Assembly (NCBI RefSeq): GCF_003946095.1
Contig: NZ_RHOD01000003.1
Coordinates: 62,001-126,000 of the forward strand
Direction of reading: 5' to 3'
Source: Levilactobacillus lindianensis
Lineage (GTDB): Bacteria; Bacillota; Bacilli; Lactobacillales; Lactobacillaceae
Length of the DNA stretch: 64,000 nt
Shown here: positions 43,361 to 52,354 of the stretch, in pieces
How positions within the stretch are numbered: position 1 is the stretch's first letter
How the letters are laid out: each line of letters begins with the position of its first letter
Made by a program: the position numbers and the translations under genes
Notes under the pieces: generated by a model
What the model was told of the DNA's origin: nothing
Databases searched by the model: none
What the model saw: the letters and a program-made list of their open reading frames with translations, nothing else

Positions 43361-44389
43361 CTAGTTGTTAGAACTTGAGGAGCTAGATGCACTGGCGGAA
43401 GTAGCGGTCGCCGTTTCGACGTCCTTAACCCCAGTTAAGTTGCCACTGTATACCCAGTAACGGGTCTTGCTGTTCTTAGAAGGCCGGATACGGTACCAAG
43501 TGGTTGACTTGTACTTCTGACCAACTTGGTCGATGTAGTAGGTCTTACCAACTTTAGGTGAAATCTTGGACCAGCTAAGTTTCTTAACGTTCTTAGCGGC
43601 ACCCTTTAGCTTGTTGTAAAGGCGGAAGTTCTTGTACTTCTTGCTTAACTTACCTTGCTTGTTGACGTTGGTGTAAGTCGCACTGACCAATTTTACATGA
43701 CTCATGTTCATGTCATTGTAGTACTGTCTAACCAATTGATAGAAGGCAGCCATGGTGTACTTCTGACCGAAGTACTTGCGACCATTTGCGGCGTAATAAC
43801 CAATTGGATCGGTATGGCTGGAACCGCCGAGCTTCTTAGCTACGGAGGCGTGAGACCAGACCGTTCCCTTACCGTCGTAAGCCGCGTCGTTAGGCTTTAA
43901 GTTGTATTCATTTAAGAGGTAGGCGGTGTACCAGGCAGCATTGTTAACTTCCTTGGCAAAGGCCTTCTTGCTGTGAACTTCAACTTGTTCGAATTGAACG
44001 TAACGCGCATTACCTGGGTAACCGACACCCCAAGCGAGGTAGTCCGTGTTCGCGATGTTAACAATCTTTGACGCATCCACGAAACTGTGAACGAAGGCGT
44101 TTTGGTAGTTACGTTTCATGTAAGCGACTTCGTTAGTCAGTGTGGAAGAAGGGTTGGCCGTTTCGTGAACGACAACACCTTCGGGCTTACCCTTACCATG
44201 CCGGTACTTGTACTTAGGGAACCCTTTCCAAATGGACTTCGTCACCTTAGCGTGACCAATGTTCTTGCTGCTAATATAATCGTTTACTTTGGAACTAGCA
44301 TTGGCCGTGGTTGACGTGGCAAGAACTCCCGTCGCCCCTAAAACAGCCAGAGCTGTTAAAACTACTTTGTGCATCTTCACCCTGATCAT
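43361..44389 (-). CDS. Secreted N-acetylmuramoyl-L-alanine amidase (Amidase_2) with SH3-like repeats, about 342 aa
   Basis: Signal peptide (MHKVVLTALAVLGATGV...ANASS) followed by an amidase_2 domain with zinc ligands in VVVHETANP, and SHTDPIGYYAANG near residue 195, then two SH3/GW-like wall-binding units (LVSATYTNVNKQGKLSKKYK; YYIDQVGQKYKSTTWYRI) and a Ser-rich tail. It cleaves the bond between muramic acid and the stem peptide during turnover or lysis. Start is ambiguous: ATG 44389 abuts GAGGG, while GTG 44380 and ATG 44374 have better spacing. Confidence 0.9.
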   Translation of the reverse strand: MIRVKMHKVVLTALAVLGATGVLATSTTANASSKVNDYISSKNIGHAKVTKSIWKGFPKYKYRHGKGKPEGVVVHETANPSSTLTNEVAYMKRNYQNAFVHSFVDASKIVNIANTDYLAWGVGYPGNARYVQFEQVEVHSKKAFAKEVNNAAWYTAYLLNEYNLKPNDAAYDGKGTVWSHASVAKKLGGSSHTDPIGYYAANGRKYFGQKYTMAAFYQLVRQYYNDMNMSHVKLVSATYTNVNKQGKLSKKYKNFRLYNKLKGAAKNVKKLSWSKISPKVGKTYYIDQVGQKYKSTTWYRIRPSKNSKTRYWVYSGNLTGVKDVETATATSASASSSSSSNN

Positions 44390-44605
44390 CCCTCAAATCT
44401 TTTTAGTCATTACGCAACCAGTTGACTGGTTGCTCAGTCGATATTCTTCGTTATCAACTATAACCATAATTTTTAGCCCCGACAACCGGCTGACGGGGTA
44501 GGCACCGTAATATTACGATGGTAATAATGACTCTATCGGGGTTTGATCGAGGTGTTTTCAAATAGATTAAAACTTAGCGACACCTGTAATGTAGCTGTAA
44601 CATTG

Positions 44606-45109
44606 CTATGACAGCGGTTTCGCCTGATCGGCCGACCATTTTGAACCGTTGGTATTAAGGTGTAACTTTTGCTGACATTCTGGACAAATGCCATAGACTT
44701 CTACGTGATTGCTGGTAACCAGGTAGCCAGTTTGCGCACTGGCCGCTTGATTTAGCGCATGCTCAATCCGCGGAAAGTCGGGAGCAAAGACGTCAGTAAT
44801 TTTGCCACAATTTTCGCAGATGACGTGATAGTGAGGTCGGCCAAAAAAGTCGTAACGTAGGCCACCATTGTCATTGGGGAGCTCGATCACGATACCGAGT
44901 TCGACGAAGAGATTTAACGTATTGTACACCGTGGCCATACTGAGATTAGGCAGTTGGTCCGTGAGGGCGGAAAAGATGGTCTCCACCGCGGGGTGATTGT
45001 GATGCGTCACCAGGTACGTCAGGATGACTTGCCGTTGGGGTGTCACGCGCACGTGGTGATCCTTTAAGGTTTGTAAGGCCTGGTTGAGTAACTGGGTCTG
45101 ATTAGCCAT
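44606..45109 (-). CDS. perR: Fur-family regulator, PerR-type, 167 aa
   Basis: Winged helix plus dimerisation domain. RVTPQRQVILTYL and NLSMATVYNTLNLFVELG form the DNA-binding part; HYHVICENCGKITDV and VYGICPECQQK carry the structural zinc CxxC pairs, and Asp in RYDFFG and the His residues match the metal-sensing site of PerR. It most likely senses peroxide via Mn/Fe. A PerR box-like sequence lies upstream, consistent with autoregulation, and a second precedes the VIT1 genes. The 5' gene order perR | vit1 vit1 supports metal control. Confidence 0.85.
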   Translation of the reverse strand: MANQTQLLNQALQTLKDHHVRVTPQRQVILTYLVTHHNHPAVETIFSALTDQLPNLSMATVYNTLNLFVELGIVIELPNDNGGLRYDFFGRPHYHVICENCGKITDVFAPDFPRIEHALNQAASAQTGYLVTSNHVEVYGICPECQQKLHLNTNGSKWSADQAKPLS

Positions 45110-45127
45110 ACTGATCCCTCCTTTAAT

Positions 45128-45142
45128 TTATAATCACTCTAG
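45128..45142 (-). promoter_or_regulatory. PerR box-like sequence in front of perR
   Basis: TTATAAT-C-ACTCTAG has one perfect half of the 7-1-7 PerR consensus (TTATAAT-N-ATTATAA) 19-33 bases upstream of the start codon. Confidence 0.4.
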
Positions 45143-45281
45143 TTTGCCTCTATTAAACCACACTTTGACTGAATAGCCAGTTAAAAGCTTAAGAGAAGCA
45201 GGCGTGATGCTTCGTGATTTGGACTTTGAAACAAGTGATTTACTTTTGGCGAAATGAGCGTACAATGAATTTGAATTTAGT

Positions 45282-45296
45282 TAATAATAATTCTAA
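45282..45296 (+). promoter_or_regulatory. PerR box-like sequence upstream of the VIT1 genes
   Basis: TAATAAT-A-ATTCTAA differs from the PerR consensus at two positions, one per arm. It is about 85 bases upstream of the first VIT1 gene. Confidence 0.45.
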
Positions 45297-45380
45297 AGTA
45301 GAATCAAATGTTACTCACACCTAACTTTTAATTCTAAGAGTGTTAAACTGAATTTAAGACATATCTGGGGGCAGAGAATA

Positions 45381-46067
45381 ATGACAAAAAAGAAAAAGTC
45401 AGCAACATTGGCCGAACGGATCAACGTTTTACGAGCAAGCGTGATGGGGGCCAATGATGGGATCCTCTCCGTGGCGGGCATCGTCGTGGGGGTTGCGGGT
45501 GCGGCTACGAGTAGCTTCGCAATCTTTATTTCTGGGATTGCGGGCATGATCGCCGGTACGGTATCCATGGCGATGGGGGAGTACGTCTCCGTTAATACGC
45601 AGAAGGACGCCCAGCGTAAGGCAATTGAAACCCAAACCGTGGCTTTAGATAATGACTATGACAGCGAGTATAACTTCGTGCGTGATAAGTATGTGGCCAC
45701 TGGTATCAAGCCGGAACTGGCAGACCAAGCGACCAAGGAAATGATGGCGGAGGATCCCGTGAAAACCACGGTGCGCGAGCGTTTTGGTTTTAACGTGGGG
45801 GAATATACCAATCCGTTCTCTGCGGCGATTGCCTCGATGATTTCATTTCCGACGGGGTCAATCTTACCGCTGGTCTCGATTAGTTTGTTGCCGAAGAGCT
45901 GGCGGATTGCCGGGACTTTCGTGGCGGTCATCATTGCCCTCTCAATTACGGGGTATGTGGCTGCAATCTTAGGAAATGCCGATCGCTGGCATGGGACTCG
46001 CCGCAACGTGATTGCGGGGATCTTGACGATGCTGGTAACGTATGGCATCGGGCACTTGTTTGCATAG
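45381..46067 (+). CDS. VIT1/CCC1 family transporter, 228 aa
   Basis: Ferrous iron/manganese transporter fold. It has the family opening RINVLRASVMGANDGILSVAGIVVGVAGA, SFAIFISGIAGMIAGTVSMAMGEYVSVNTQKDA, a cytosolic metal-binding helix region, then three C-terminal helices. In bacteria the group exports or stores Fe/Mn. It is 15 bases before a paralogue, so the pair may form one operon. Confidence 0.92.
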   Translation: MTKKKKSATLAERINVLRASVMGANDGILSVAGIVVGVAGAATSSFAIFISGIAGMIAGTVSMAMGEYVSVNTQKDAQRKAIETQTVALDNDYDSEYNFVRDKYVATGIKPELADQATKEMMAEDPVKTTVRERFGFNVGEYTNPFSAAIASMISFPTGSILPLVSISLLPKSWRIAGTFVAVIIALSITGYVAAILGNADRWHGTRRNVIAGILTMLVTYGIGHLFA

Positions 46068-46082
46068 GGGAGGCGGACAGTT

Positions 46083-46790
46083 ATGGCAACGAATGAACAA
46101 GCACGTGTTAAGAAGCAAAAGCAACATCAAACGATGGATGAAAAATTAAATACCTTGCGAGCCGGTGTCTTAGGCTCGAACGATGGGATCTTAACTGTTG
46201 TTGGGGTGCTCTTCAGTGTGGCGGCCGCGACCAGCAATCAATTTACCATTTTCATTGCGGGCCTGTCAGACCTGTTAGCCTGTGCCTTCTCGATGGCTTC
46301 GGGCGAGTATGCCTCCGTTAGCACGCAAAAGGATACGGAAAAATCGGCGGTAGCCCAGGAAGCCAAGTTACTCGAAACTAACTTTGACGATCAAGTTGCC
46401 GCGGTACAAAAGTTCTATGAGGAGCGTGGCGTGACGCCGGAGACATCGCTGGCTATCGCCCAAGACCTGATGCAAAAGGACGCCCTCGCCACGGTTGTGA
46501 ACGTCAAGGATGACATTCAGTTGGGGCATTACATGAATCCTTGGGATGCCGCCTTTTCTTCACTCTTTGCGGCTGGTCTAGGGGGAACCTTCCCACTGAT
46601 CGCCATGACCCTGTTCTCAGTGACTTGGCAGTGGCCCGCAACCATCATCGCCGTTATTTTATCGGTGGCCTTGACTGGGTTTCTGAGTGCTAAATTAGGA
46701 CATGGATTAGTTAAGACAGCCATTATCAGAAACGTTATTGTGGGAATTATTACCATGTTCATTCACTATTATGTGGGACAACTCTTCTAA
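46083..46790 (+). CDS. VIT1/CCC1 family transporter, paralogue, 235 aa
   Basis: Same layout as the upstream gene: LNTLRAGVLGSNDGILTVVGVLFSVAAA, FSMASGEYASVSTQKDTEKSAV, a long cytoplasmic helix and a final membrane bundle. GGGGAGGCG lies upstream. It diverges enough from its neighbour (different helix and N-terminal basic stretch RVKKQKQHQ) that the duplication is old. A heteromeric carrier is possible. Confidence 0.92.
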   Translation: MATNEQARVKKQKQHQTMDEKLNTLRAGVLGSNDGILTVVGVLFSVAAATSNQFTIFIAGLSDLLACAFSMASGEYASVSTQKDTEKSAVAQEAKLLETNFDDQVAAVQKFYEERGVTPETSLAIAQDLMQKDALATVVNVKDDIQLGHYMNPWDAAFSSLFAAGLGGTFPLIAMTLFSVTWQWPATIIAVILSVALTGFLSAKLGHGLVKTAIIRNVIVGIITMFIHYYVGQLF

Positions 46791-46875
46791 GTAAACTATT
46801 GCTGCTTTCTTAGCGCATTGCCAGATACCAAGTGTACAATGGGCCAATATCTTTTTTTGAAAGTGAGGAATTTGG

Positions 46876-48468
46876 TTGAAGCGCAAGATGAGTTTATTTT
46901 CTTTAGTCATGCTAACGCTGAGTGCCATCATTGGTTCGGGTTGGTTGTTTGGTGCGGGTATGGCCGCCCAGATCGCCGGCCCGGCTGCCATCCTATCTTG
47001 GATTTTGGGGGCCATCATCATTGGCCTGATTGCATTGAATTATATTGAATTGGGGACGATGTTTCCTACGAGCGGCGGGATGAGCCAGTATGCGGCCTTC
47101 TCTCACGGCCCCTTGTTGGGGTTCGTTGCCGGCTGGGCCAACTGGTTGTCGTTACTGACAATTATTCCAATTGAAGCCGTAGCGGCTGTGCAGTACATGA
47201 GTTCTTGGCCGTGGTCCTGGGCCAACTGGACGCGGGGTTTTTTAAAGAATGGCGACATTACGAATCAGGGACTGCTGATTGTGTTCCTGTTCATCCTAGC
47301 ATTTACGTTACTAAACTTTTGGTCAGTTAAATTACTGACGCGATTTACGAGTTTTATCTCCATTTTCAAATTGGGGATTCCAACGTTAACAATTATCGTG
47401 TTAATGGCGACTGGTTTTCAGTCCGGGAATTTTGGGCACACCGCGGGCTTTATGCCTAACGGGAGTGCGGCAATTTTCTCTGCGACGACGGCTGCGGGGA
47501 TTATCTTCTCGTACAATGCCTTTCAAACGACGATCAATATGGGAAACGAGATTGAGCACCCAGAACGCAACATTCTCTGGGGGATTGTGATTGCCTTTAG
47601 TATCAGCGCGGTTATCTACACGATGCTTCAGGTTGCCTTCATTGGTGCGGTTCCAGGACACTATTTGGCCCATGGCTGGCAAGGGGTTAATTTCGAATCA
47701 CCCTTCGCTAATCTGGCGATTCTGATGAACCTGGGCTGGCTGTCGACTCTGCTTTATTTGGATGCCTTCGTGTCACCATTTGGGACCGGAGTTTCCTTCG
47801 TGGCGACCACCAGTCGGGCTTTAGCGGCCATGACCGGAACCAAACACATGCCTACCAAGCTGGGTGAATTGAATCGAAAATATCAGACGCCACGCCGCGC
47901 CATGGTGGTGAATATGATTCTGGGAGTCGTTCTAGTAGCGGGCTTTCGGAATTGGAGTGCCTTGTCCAATGTCATTTCGACGTCGACGCTGATTGCCTAT
48001 CTGACGGGACCAGTGACGGTGACTACGCTCCGACATAATGCGCCGGAATTTAGTCGGCCGTTTAAGCTCTGGGGCTTACAACTGTGGGCCCCACTGTCTT
48101 ATGTTTTGGCGAGCCTGGCCATTTACTGGGCTAAGTGGCCAACAACGATTGAGGTCTTTGGGGTTATTGCCCTGGGCCTCATCTGTTACGTGTACTACGA
48201 ATTTCGACAACCTGCCGGCTGGACAGCCCTACGTGCCAGCTTGAAGGGGAGTCGATGGTTGTTAGCCGAAATGATTTGGCTCACCATCATGTCGGCCGTG
48301 GGCAGTCATGAATTTGGGGGTCACGGCTGGTTCCCTTATCCGCTGGATTTCTTGGCGGTCACCCTGGGTAGTTTAATCTGTTACTATCTTGGCGTTCATG
48401 ATGGCTACCAGAGTGAATCTTTCGGGATTGCGCAGGAGCTGAATCAGCGTGTGACAGAAACTGAATAA
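46876..48468 (+). CDS. APC family amino acid permease, 530 aa
   Basis: Twelve-helix amino acid-polyamine-organocation carrier. SAIIGSGWLFGAGMAAQIAG is the substrate-binding first helix, and FSYNAFQTTINMGNEIEHPERN is the sixth-helix region. A TTG start at 46876 is likely, 7 bases after GAGG; the next ATG lies four codons in. The C-terminal 60 residues form extra helices. The substrate cannot be read, though amino acid uptake or exchange is expected. A terminator follows. Confidence 0.92.
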   Translation: MKRKMSLFSLVMLTLSAIIGSGWLFGAGMAAQIAGPAAILSWILGAIIIGLIALNYIELGTMFPTSGGMSQYAAFSHGPLLGFVAGWANWLSLLTIIPIEAVAAVQYMSSWPWSWANWTRGFLKNGDITNQGLLIVFLFILAFTLLNFWSVKLLTRFTSFISIFKLGIPTLTIIVLMATGFQSGNFGHTAGFMPNGSAAIFSATTAAGIIFSYNAFQTTINMGNEIEHPERNILWGIVIAFSISAVIYTMLQVAFIGAVPGHYLAHGWQGVNFESPFANLAILMNLGWLSTLLYLDAFVSPFGTGVSFVATTSRALAAMTGTKHMPTKLGELNRKYQTPRRAMVVNMILGVVLVAGFRNWSALSNVISTSTLIAYLTGPVTVTTLRHNAPEFSRPFKLWGLQLWAPLSYVLASLAIYWAKWPTTIEVFGVIALGLICYVYYEFRQPAGWTALRASLKGSRWLLAEMIWLTIMSAVGSHEFGGHGWFPYPLDFLAVTLGSLICYYLGVHDGYQSESFGIAQELNQRVTETE

Positions 48469-48478
48469 ACGTCTGACA

Positions 48479-48511
48479 AGAGGCGGTTAGGTGAAGCTAA
48501 CCGCCTCTTTT
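48479..48511 (+). terminator. Terminator after the amino acid permease gene
   Basis: AGAGGCGGTTAG/CTAACCGCCTCT with TTTTG. Confidence 0.93.
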
Positions 48512-48530
48512 GTACGCTCTGGCGATATTA

Positions 48531-48580
48531 AAAAGCGAGACCGGGTAATTTGGCGTTTGTCCCGGTCTCGCTTTATTTTT
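48531..48580 (-). terminator. Terminator after the GNAT-like gene
   Basis: On the minus strand AAAGCGAGACCGGG/CCCGGTCTCGCTTT with a T-rich tail. Confidence 0.9.
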
Positions 48581-48587
48581 TAAAATT

Positions 48588-49043
48588 TTAATGTTGGGCG
48601 CGCCAGATCCATTGCTGGTCTTCGCGTTGAAAACCCACCGCCGTTAACGCCGTCTGGGCTAGGCGGTGGTCATCGACTAGGGTGAGCTGGGTTAGTTGTA
48701 ATTCATCGTGACCAAAGGCAATCAAGCGACGCAGGATTTCTTCCTGATCGGTCGGTGTGAACTTGGGACCGACGACCTGGAGCGCGCAGCGGTGAGCCGG
48801 AATTTCGAGGTCGGTGAAACCGCCCCAGCCCGTGAGTTTATGTGTTTGCCGCCGTTCGATGCCCCACGTGAGAGCCGTGCGGTTCATTGTGGCGTGCATG
48901 GTCGCATTGACCCAGTCGGCGGCAGTCGCCAGATCCTGACTGGTCAGGGTGGCAACGTTCTTTAATTTGAATTGGGTGAGCCAGTCGAATCGAAAACTAG
49001 GCGTAAGGAGCGGGTGGTAACCTTCGAAGCTAGACATCTTCAA
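48588..49043 (-). CDS. GNAT-like acetyltransferase, 151 aa
   Basis: Looks like a member of the RimJ/RimL-type N-acetyltransferase fold, with the variable N-terminus (ATAADWVNATMHATMNRTALTWGIERRQT), a central beta sheet around LTGWGGFTDLEIPAHRCALQVV and the final AQTALTAVGFQRED. A TTG start at 49043 fits AAAGGA 6 bases upstream; ATG 49037 is a possible alternative. Acceptor unknown. Weak similarity, so only a fold-level call. Confidence 0.65.
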   Translation of the reverse strand: MKMSSFEGYHPLLTPSFRFDWLTQFKLKNVATLTSQDLATAADWVNATMHATMNRTALTWGIERRQTHKLTGWGGFTDLEIPAHRCALQVVGPKFTPTDQEEILRRLIAFGHDELQLTQLTLVDDHRLAQTALTAVGFQREDQQWIWRAQH

Positions 49044-49177
49044 GTGAGTCCTTTCTGAACCAAATTACTCCTATTGTACCGGTAAATTGCACGGTTGGCT
49101 AGGGACTTATTCGGTGTATACCAGTCAGCTGTGCTATACTTGAAAGTAGATATTGGTAAGTTGAAAGGGGTAGCACA

Positions 49178-50218
49178 ATGACGGAAGATTTTTATATTGG
49201 AACTTACACCAAGCGGATTAGCCGCGGAATTTACCGGGTAAGCGTGGATACCAAGAAGCCAGAGCTCACTGACTGTGAGTGGTTAGCCTCGGCAGGTAGT
49301 CCAACTTACATCGCTAAGGCCGACGCCAAACGTTTGTACGTCATCAACAAGAAGGAAACCGATGGCCAGACACAGGGTGGTTTAATCATCTATGATGTCT
49401 CCGAAGAAAAGCCCCGGGCCATTCAACAAGTGCTCACCCATGGGGCCTCACCGGCATACGTTGCCGTCGATGAAGATCGTCAACTGGTGTATACCGCGAA
49501 TTATCATCGTGGTACGGTCACGGTTTACGCGGTTGCTGATGACGGAACGTTGTTGAAGACGGACCAAGTTGTGGACGATGATCCAGTCGGCCCAGCACCA
49601 GAACAGGCTGATGGCCCACATCCACATTTTGCCAACCTGACACCGGACAACCGGTTAGTGGCTTGCGATTTGGGGACCGACCGGGTTTACCTGTATGACG
49701 TATCCGACGATGGTAAGTTGTCGGCTGTTAGCACGTTAGAAATGCCTGCCGGCTTTGGCCCACGGCACATCGTGTTCGATGCTTCCAAGAATGTTGCCTA
49801 CCTGGTTGGTGAGTTGAGTAGCAATGTTGCGACGCTGGCTTATGATGCCGCGGCTGGTAAATTTACAGTTAAGGGGATTGTCTCCGCTATTCCTGATGAC
49901 TGGACGGCCCATAACGGTTCCGCTGCTATTCGTTTGAGTAGCGATGGTCGCTTCCTCTACGTGTCTAACCGTGGTCAGAACACCCTGGCCGTCTTTAGCA
50001 CTGACGATGAAGGTCAGTTAACACGGATTCAGAATATCTCAACGGAAGGTGACTTCCCACGTGACTTCAACTGGACCCATGATGAGAAGTTTGTCATCGT
50101 CGTTAACCAAAACTCTGACAATGCTTCCCTGTACACCCGTGATGCACAGAGTGGTCAATTAACCTTGGTTCAGAAGGACTTTATGGTTCCTGAAGGGGTT
50201 TGTGTTTTACCTGCCTAG
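49178..50218 (+). CDS. Lactonase family protein (YbhE-type 6-phosphogluconolactonase-like), 346 aa
   Basis: A seven-bladed beta-propeller of the Pgl/YkgB family, with FYIGTYTKRISRGIYRVSVD at the start, ADGPHPHFANLTPDN in the middle blade, GFGPRHIVFDASKNVAYL and FPRDFNWTHDEKFVIVVNQ. In heterofermenters such a lactonase supports the phosphoketolase route by hydrolysing 6-phosphogluconolactone. AAAGGGG precedes the ATG. It stands alone, upstream of the large folded element. Confidence 0.9.
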   Translation: MTEDFYIGTYTKRISRGIYRVSVDTKKPELTDCEWLASAGSPTYIAKADAKRLYVINKKETDGQTQGGLIIYDVSEEKPRAIQQVLTHGASPAYVAVDEDRQLVYTANYHRGTVTVYAVADDGTLLKTDQVVDDDPVGPAPEQADGPHPHFANLTPDNRLVACDLGTDRVYLYDVSDDGKLSAVSTLEMPAGFGPRHIVFDASKNVAYLVGELSSNVATLAYDAAAGKFTVKGIVSAIPDDWTAHNGSAAIRLSSDGRFLYVSNRGQNTLAVFSTDDEGQLTRIQNISTEGDFPRDFNWTHDEKFVIVVNQNSDNASLYTRDAQSGQLTLVQKDFMVPEGVCVLPA

Positions 50219-50236
50219 GTTTTTAGGCGGATGTGT

Positions 50237-50426
50237 TATCAGCGCCTTCGGGCTAGTGAAAATGAGTCCGGAACGCTGTGGGCGCACGCACGGAGCCGAA
50301 GTGCGGTCTCCGTGCTTAGGTTCGAGCCTCTGCGAGTCTCAAACCTAGCAGTTTCCTAAGCGACAAGGTTCGTCACTAAGGAAACTCCCACGGCTGGGCT
50401 CATTTTCACCAGCTCTGCGGCTGATA
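50237..50426. repeat. 190 bp multi-armed inverted-repeat element
   Basis: Outer stem: TATCAGC/GCTGATA, then CTAGTGAAAATGAG/CTCATTTTCACCAG (13 of 14 paired), then GCTGTGGG/CCCACGGC. Inside are three further hairpins: GCACGGAG/CTCCGTGC, TAGGTTcGAG/CTCaAACCTA and AGTTTCCT/AGGAAACT. The helix layout looks like a folded RNA or a mobile repeat of the genome. No coding sequence or T run lies within it. It is not a standard terminator, tRNA or known riboswitch that I can name. Confidence 0.75.
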
Positions 50427-50448
50427 TTAGTTTAAAACCAAATGCAAA

Positions 50449-50492
50449 GACGTCGTGCAATTATCTTGAAGATAACTGTACGACGCCTTTTT
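50449..50492. terminator. Intrinsic terminator beyond the folded element
   Basis: GACGTCGTGCAATTATCTT pairs with AAGATAACTGTACGACGCC, followed by TTTTTC. It serves the + strand lactonase transcript and probably the convergent minus-strand operon. Confidence 0.88.
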
Positions 50493-50518
50493 CAAATCTA
50501 AATGTTTAAAAATGGTGT

Positions 50519-51073
50519 TTAATATTGGTGTTTCTGGGCAACGTCTCGCATGAGGTGCCAAGCCTTGTACAACGCGAAGAAGACACTTTCAACGATAAGA
50601 AAGCCCCAGGAATCTAAGCTGGGCGCGCCCCAAAAGGTTGGAATTAAAATTAGAACAATCACGACGCCAATTAAAGTTGACTTGATCTGACCTGCGGAAT
50701 AGGCAGCAGGCTTAGTCAAGAAGGGATACAAGATGATCCCGAGCATACTGACAATGGCTAGTACCTTAAGGAACCAAGCTAGACGAATCGTTAATAGAAA
50801 CAGGCTGATGCCAATGACAAGGCCGTTGCGAATTAAACGATGGCTGGTCTTTTCTGGTTGCGGCCGTTGGGCTTGTGCCATGAAGGCCTGAAGTGTCGTA
50901 GCGTTAACCTTATAGATTGTTGCGAGTCGCGGAATCATGGCCGGTGTGGGAGTCATGAGATTGATTTCCCATAAGATCACGGTCAGCGATGAAACTCCCA
51001 AACTTCTGGCGGCTTCTTGCCGTGTTAATCCGCGATTGCGACGCACCGATTTTAGAATCTTTCCCAAATCCAT
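50519..51073 (-). CDS. XRE-type HTH protein with membrane helices, 184 aa
   Basis: Residues 1-62 form an XRE helix-turn-helix: LGKILKSVRRNRGLTRQEAARSLGVSSLTVILWE, followed by a helical stretch and then four hydrophobic segments in the C-terminal two-thirds. A membrane-bound regulator of this layout could couple envelope signals to DNA. ATG 51073 is favoured over an upstream one because GAGGATAATCGGT gives a ribosome site. It lies 13 bases after the next membrane protein gene, so these two are an operon. Confidence 0.8.
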   Translation of the reverse strand: MDLGKILKSVRRNRGLTRQEAARSLGVSSLTVILWEINLMTPTPAMIPRLATIYKVNATTLQAFMAQAQRPQPEKTSHRLIRNGLVIGISLFLLTIRLAWFLKVLAIVSMLGIILYPFLTKPAAYSAGQIKSTLIGVVIVLILIPTFWGAPSLDSWGFLIVESVFFALYKAWHLMRDVAQKHQY

Positions 51074-51086
51074 ACCGATTATCCTC

Positions 51087-51344
51087 TTAGTCTTGCTTAT
51101 CTTCACGGTAGGTATTGCGAATGATATTAACAATTAAGGTTGGCACCATGAGTAAAGTGTAGATGATAGCCAGCCCATTAATTAAAAGCGTCCACCAGGT
51201 AGTTTCCCCGAAAACCCACACGATGGCCTCTAAAATCGCAACTGGCCAGAACGATAAGACCAGTAGTTGCCCCCATTTGGAATAACGCTGAGTGGCTTTA
51301 TTGTAGCCTAATAGATGCAGCCAATTTCCCCGATTAATTTTCAT
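51087..51344 (-). CDS. Small membrane protein, 85 aa
   Basis: Two membrane helices (about residues 27-44 and 49-72) flanked by charged ends. AAAGGGG precedes the ATG. Lies just upstream of the XRE protein gene and may bind it or be controlled by it. I know no family. Confidence 0.7.
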   Translation of the reverse strand: MKINRGNWLHLLGYNKATQRYSKWGQLLVLSFWPVAILEAIVWVFGETTWWTLLINGLAIIYTLLMVPTLIVNIIRNTYREDKQD

Positions 51345-51436
51345 ATGACGTTCCCCTTTCCCTAATAAATTCAGTATAGCACGTCACTTGAGGGGTGAAC
51401 CGTTTAGGGGGACAATCTTAAAGATTCCGCTTAGTT

Positions 51437-52354
51437 TTAGCTGGGATAATGAATTTTAAAGTAGGCGGCCATCGTTTGGAGGTGGTGTTCCAGACTGAGA
51501 CGTTTAACCACGCCGAGCCCAGGAAAGTGTTGGCTGGCGTGATAGTCGGCCAATGCCAAAGCCGCGGGTGTTTGCACAGCAGCTGGTTGTGCAGGTAACC
51601 AGGACGCGAGTTTGGCGACGGCCTGAAAGAATTTTTCCTTGGGATGGCGGAAATCCTCGCGATCGTCGGAGACGAATCGATGGATTCGGAGTTGGTCACC
51701 GGCAAAGTAGGTTAGGTGGAGGGTCACGGCGCGAGCCGGATAGCCGTGTTCACTGTAGTGGGCGCCACCGATTGTATAGTCACTGATACTGGTATAACCG
51801 TCGAGGCGGGCTTGCTGCCAGTCTTCGCTGAAGAAGCCATCTGTGATATCAGCATAACTGCGATCGTGTTCAGGCACCCAGGCATGGTCAAACAGACTAC
51901 CGCTAGGTCGCGTCAGTAGCCGGCGAATACGGGCCTCCGGTGGCACGAGTAAGTGGGTGGGGGCGTCCAGCCAACCAGCATGGCTAGCCGCAAGGAGTTC
52001 GTCATATTGGCGCGCAACCAGTAATGTTTGATGATCCGGTGTTGCCTGCAAGTCCTCGGGGATGATGGTGGGCGTTAAAATGTGACCCACGATGAGATTG
52101 GAATTGTCGGCATAGCGTCGCCAATCATAAAGTTTTTGCTGAGTGAGGGCGTAGTCGCTGACGGTGGGATTAGCAATGACGACCAGTGGTTGATCGTGCT
52201 CAACAAAGGCCGCGACCGTTTGGGGCAAGGTCCGAATGTCGCGGACGGGTTCAATGATGGGGATAATGTTCCGTGGTAGAACGTGTTGCTGGGCAATGTT
52301 CTTTAAGGCTAGTAGGTCATACTGCCGACCCCGAAAGTAAGGAAAGTAGATCAT
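51437..52354 (-). CDS. sce7725/Beta-family-like protein, 305 aa
   Basis: Begins MIYFPYFRGRQYDLLALKNIAQ and continues NIIPIIEPVRDIRTLPQTVAA, the layout of sce7725-type proteins, which are TIM-barrel-like and of unknown role. The middle (LIVGHILTPTIIPEDL) and SISDYTIGGAHYSEHGYPARAVTLHLTY are consistent. The start overlaps the stop of the upstream nuclease-like gene by 4 bases (ATGA), so it is translated with it. The relatives often pair with nuclease-fold proteins. The function is unknown. Confidence 0.6.
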   Translation of the reverse strand: MIYFPYFRGRQYDLLALKNIAQQHVLPRNIIPIIEPVRDIRTLPQTVAAFVEHDQPLVVIANPTVSDYALTQQKLYDWRRYADNSNLIVGHILTPTIIPEDLQATPDHQTLLVARQYDELLAASHAGWLDAPTHLLVPPEARIRRLLTRPSGSLFDHAWVPEHDRSYADITDGFFSEDWQQARLDGYTSISDYTIGGAHYSEHGYPARAVTLHLTYFAGDQLRIHRFVSDDREDFRHPKEKFFQAVAKLASWLPAQPAAVQTPAALALADYHASQHFPGLGVVKRLSLEHHLQTMAAYFKIHYPS

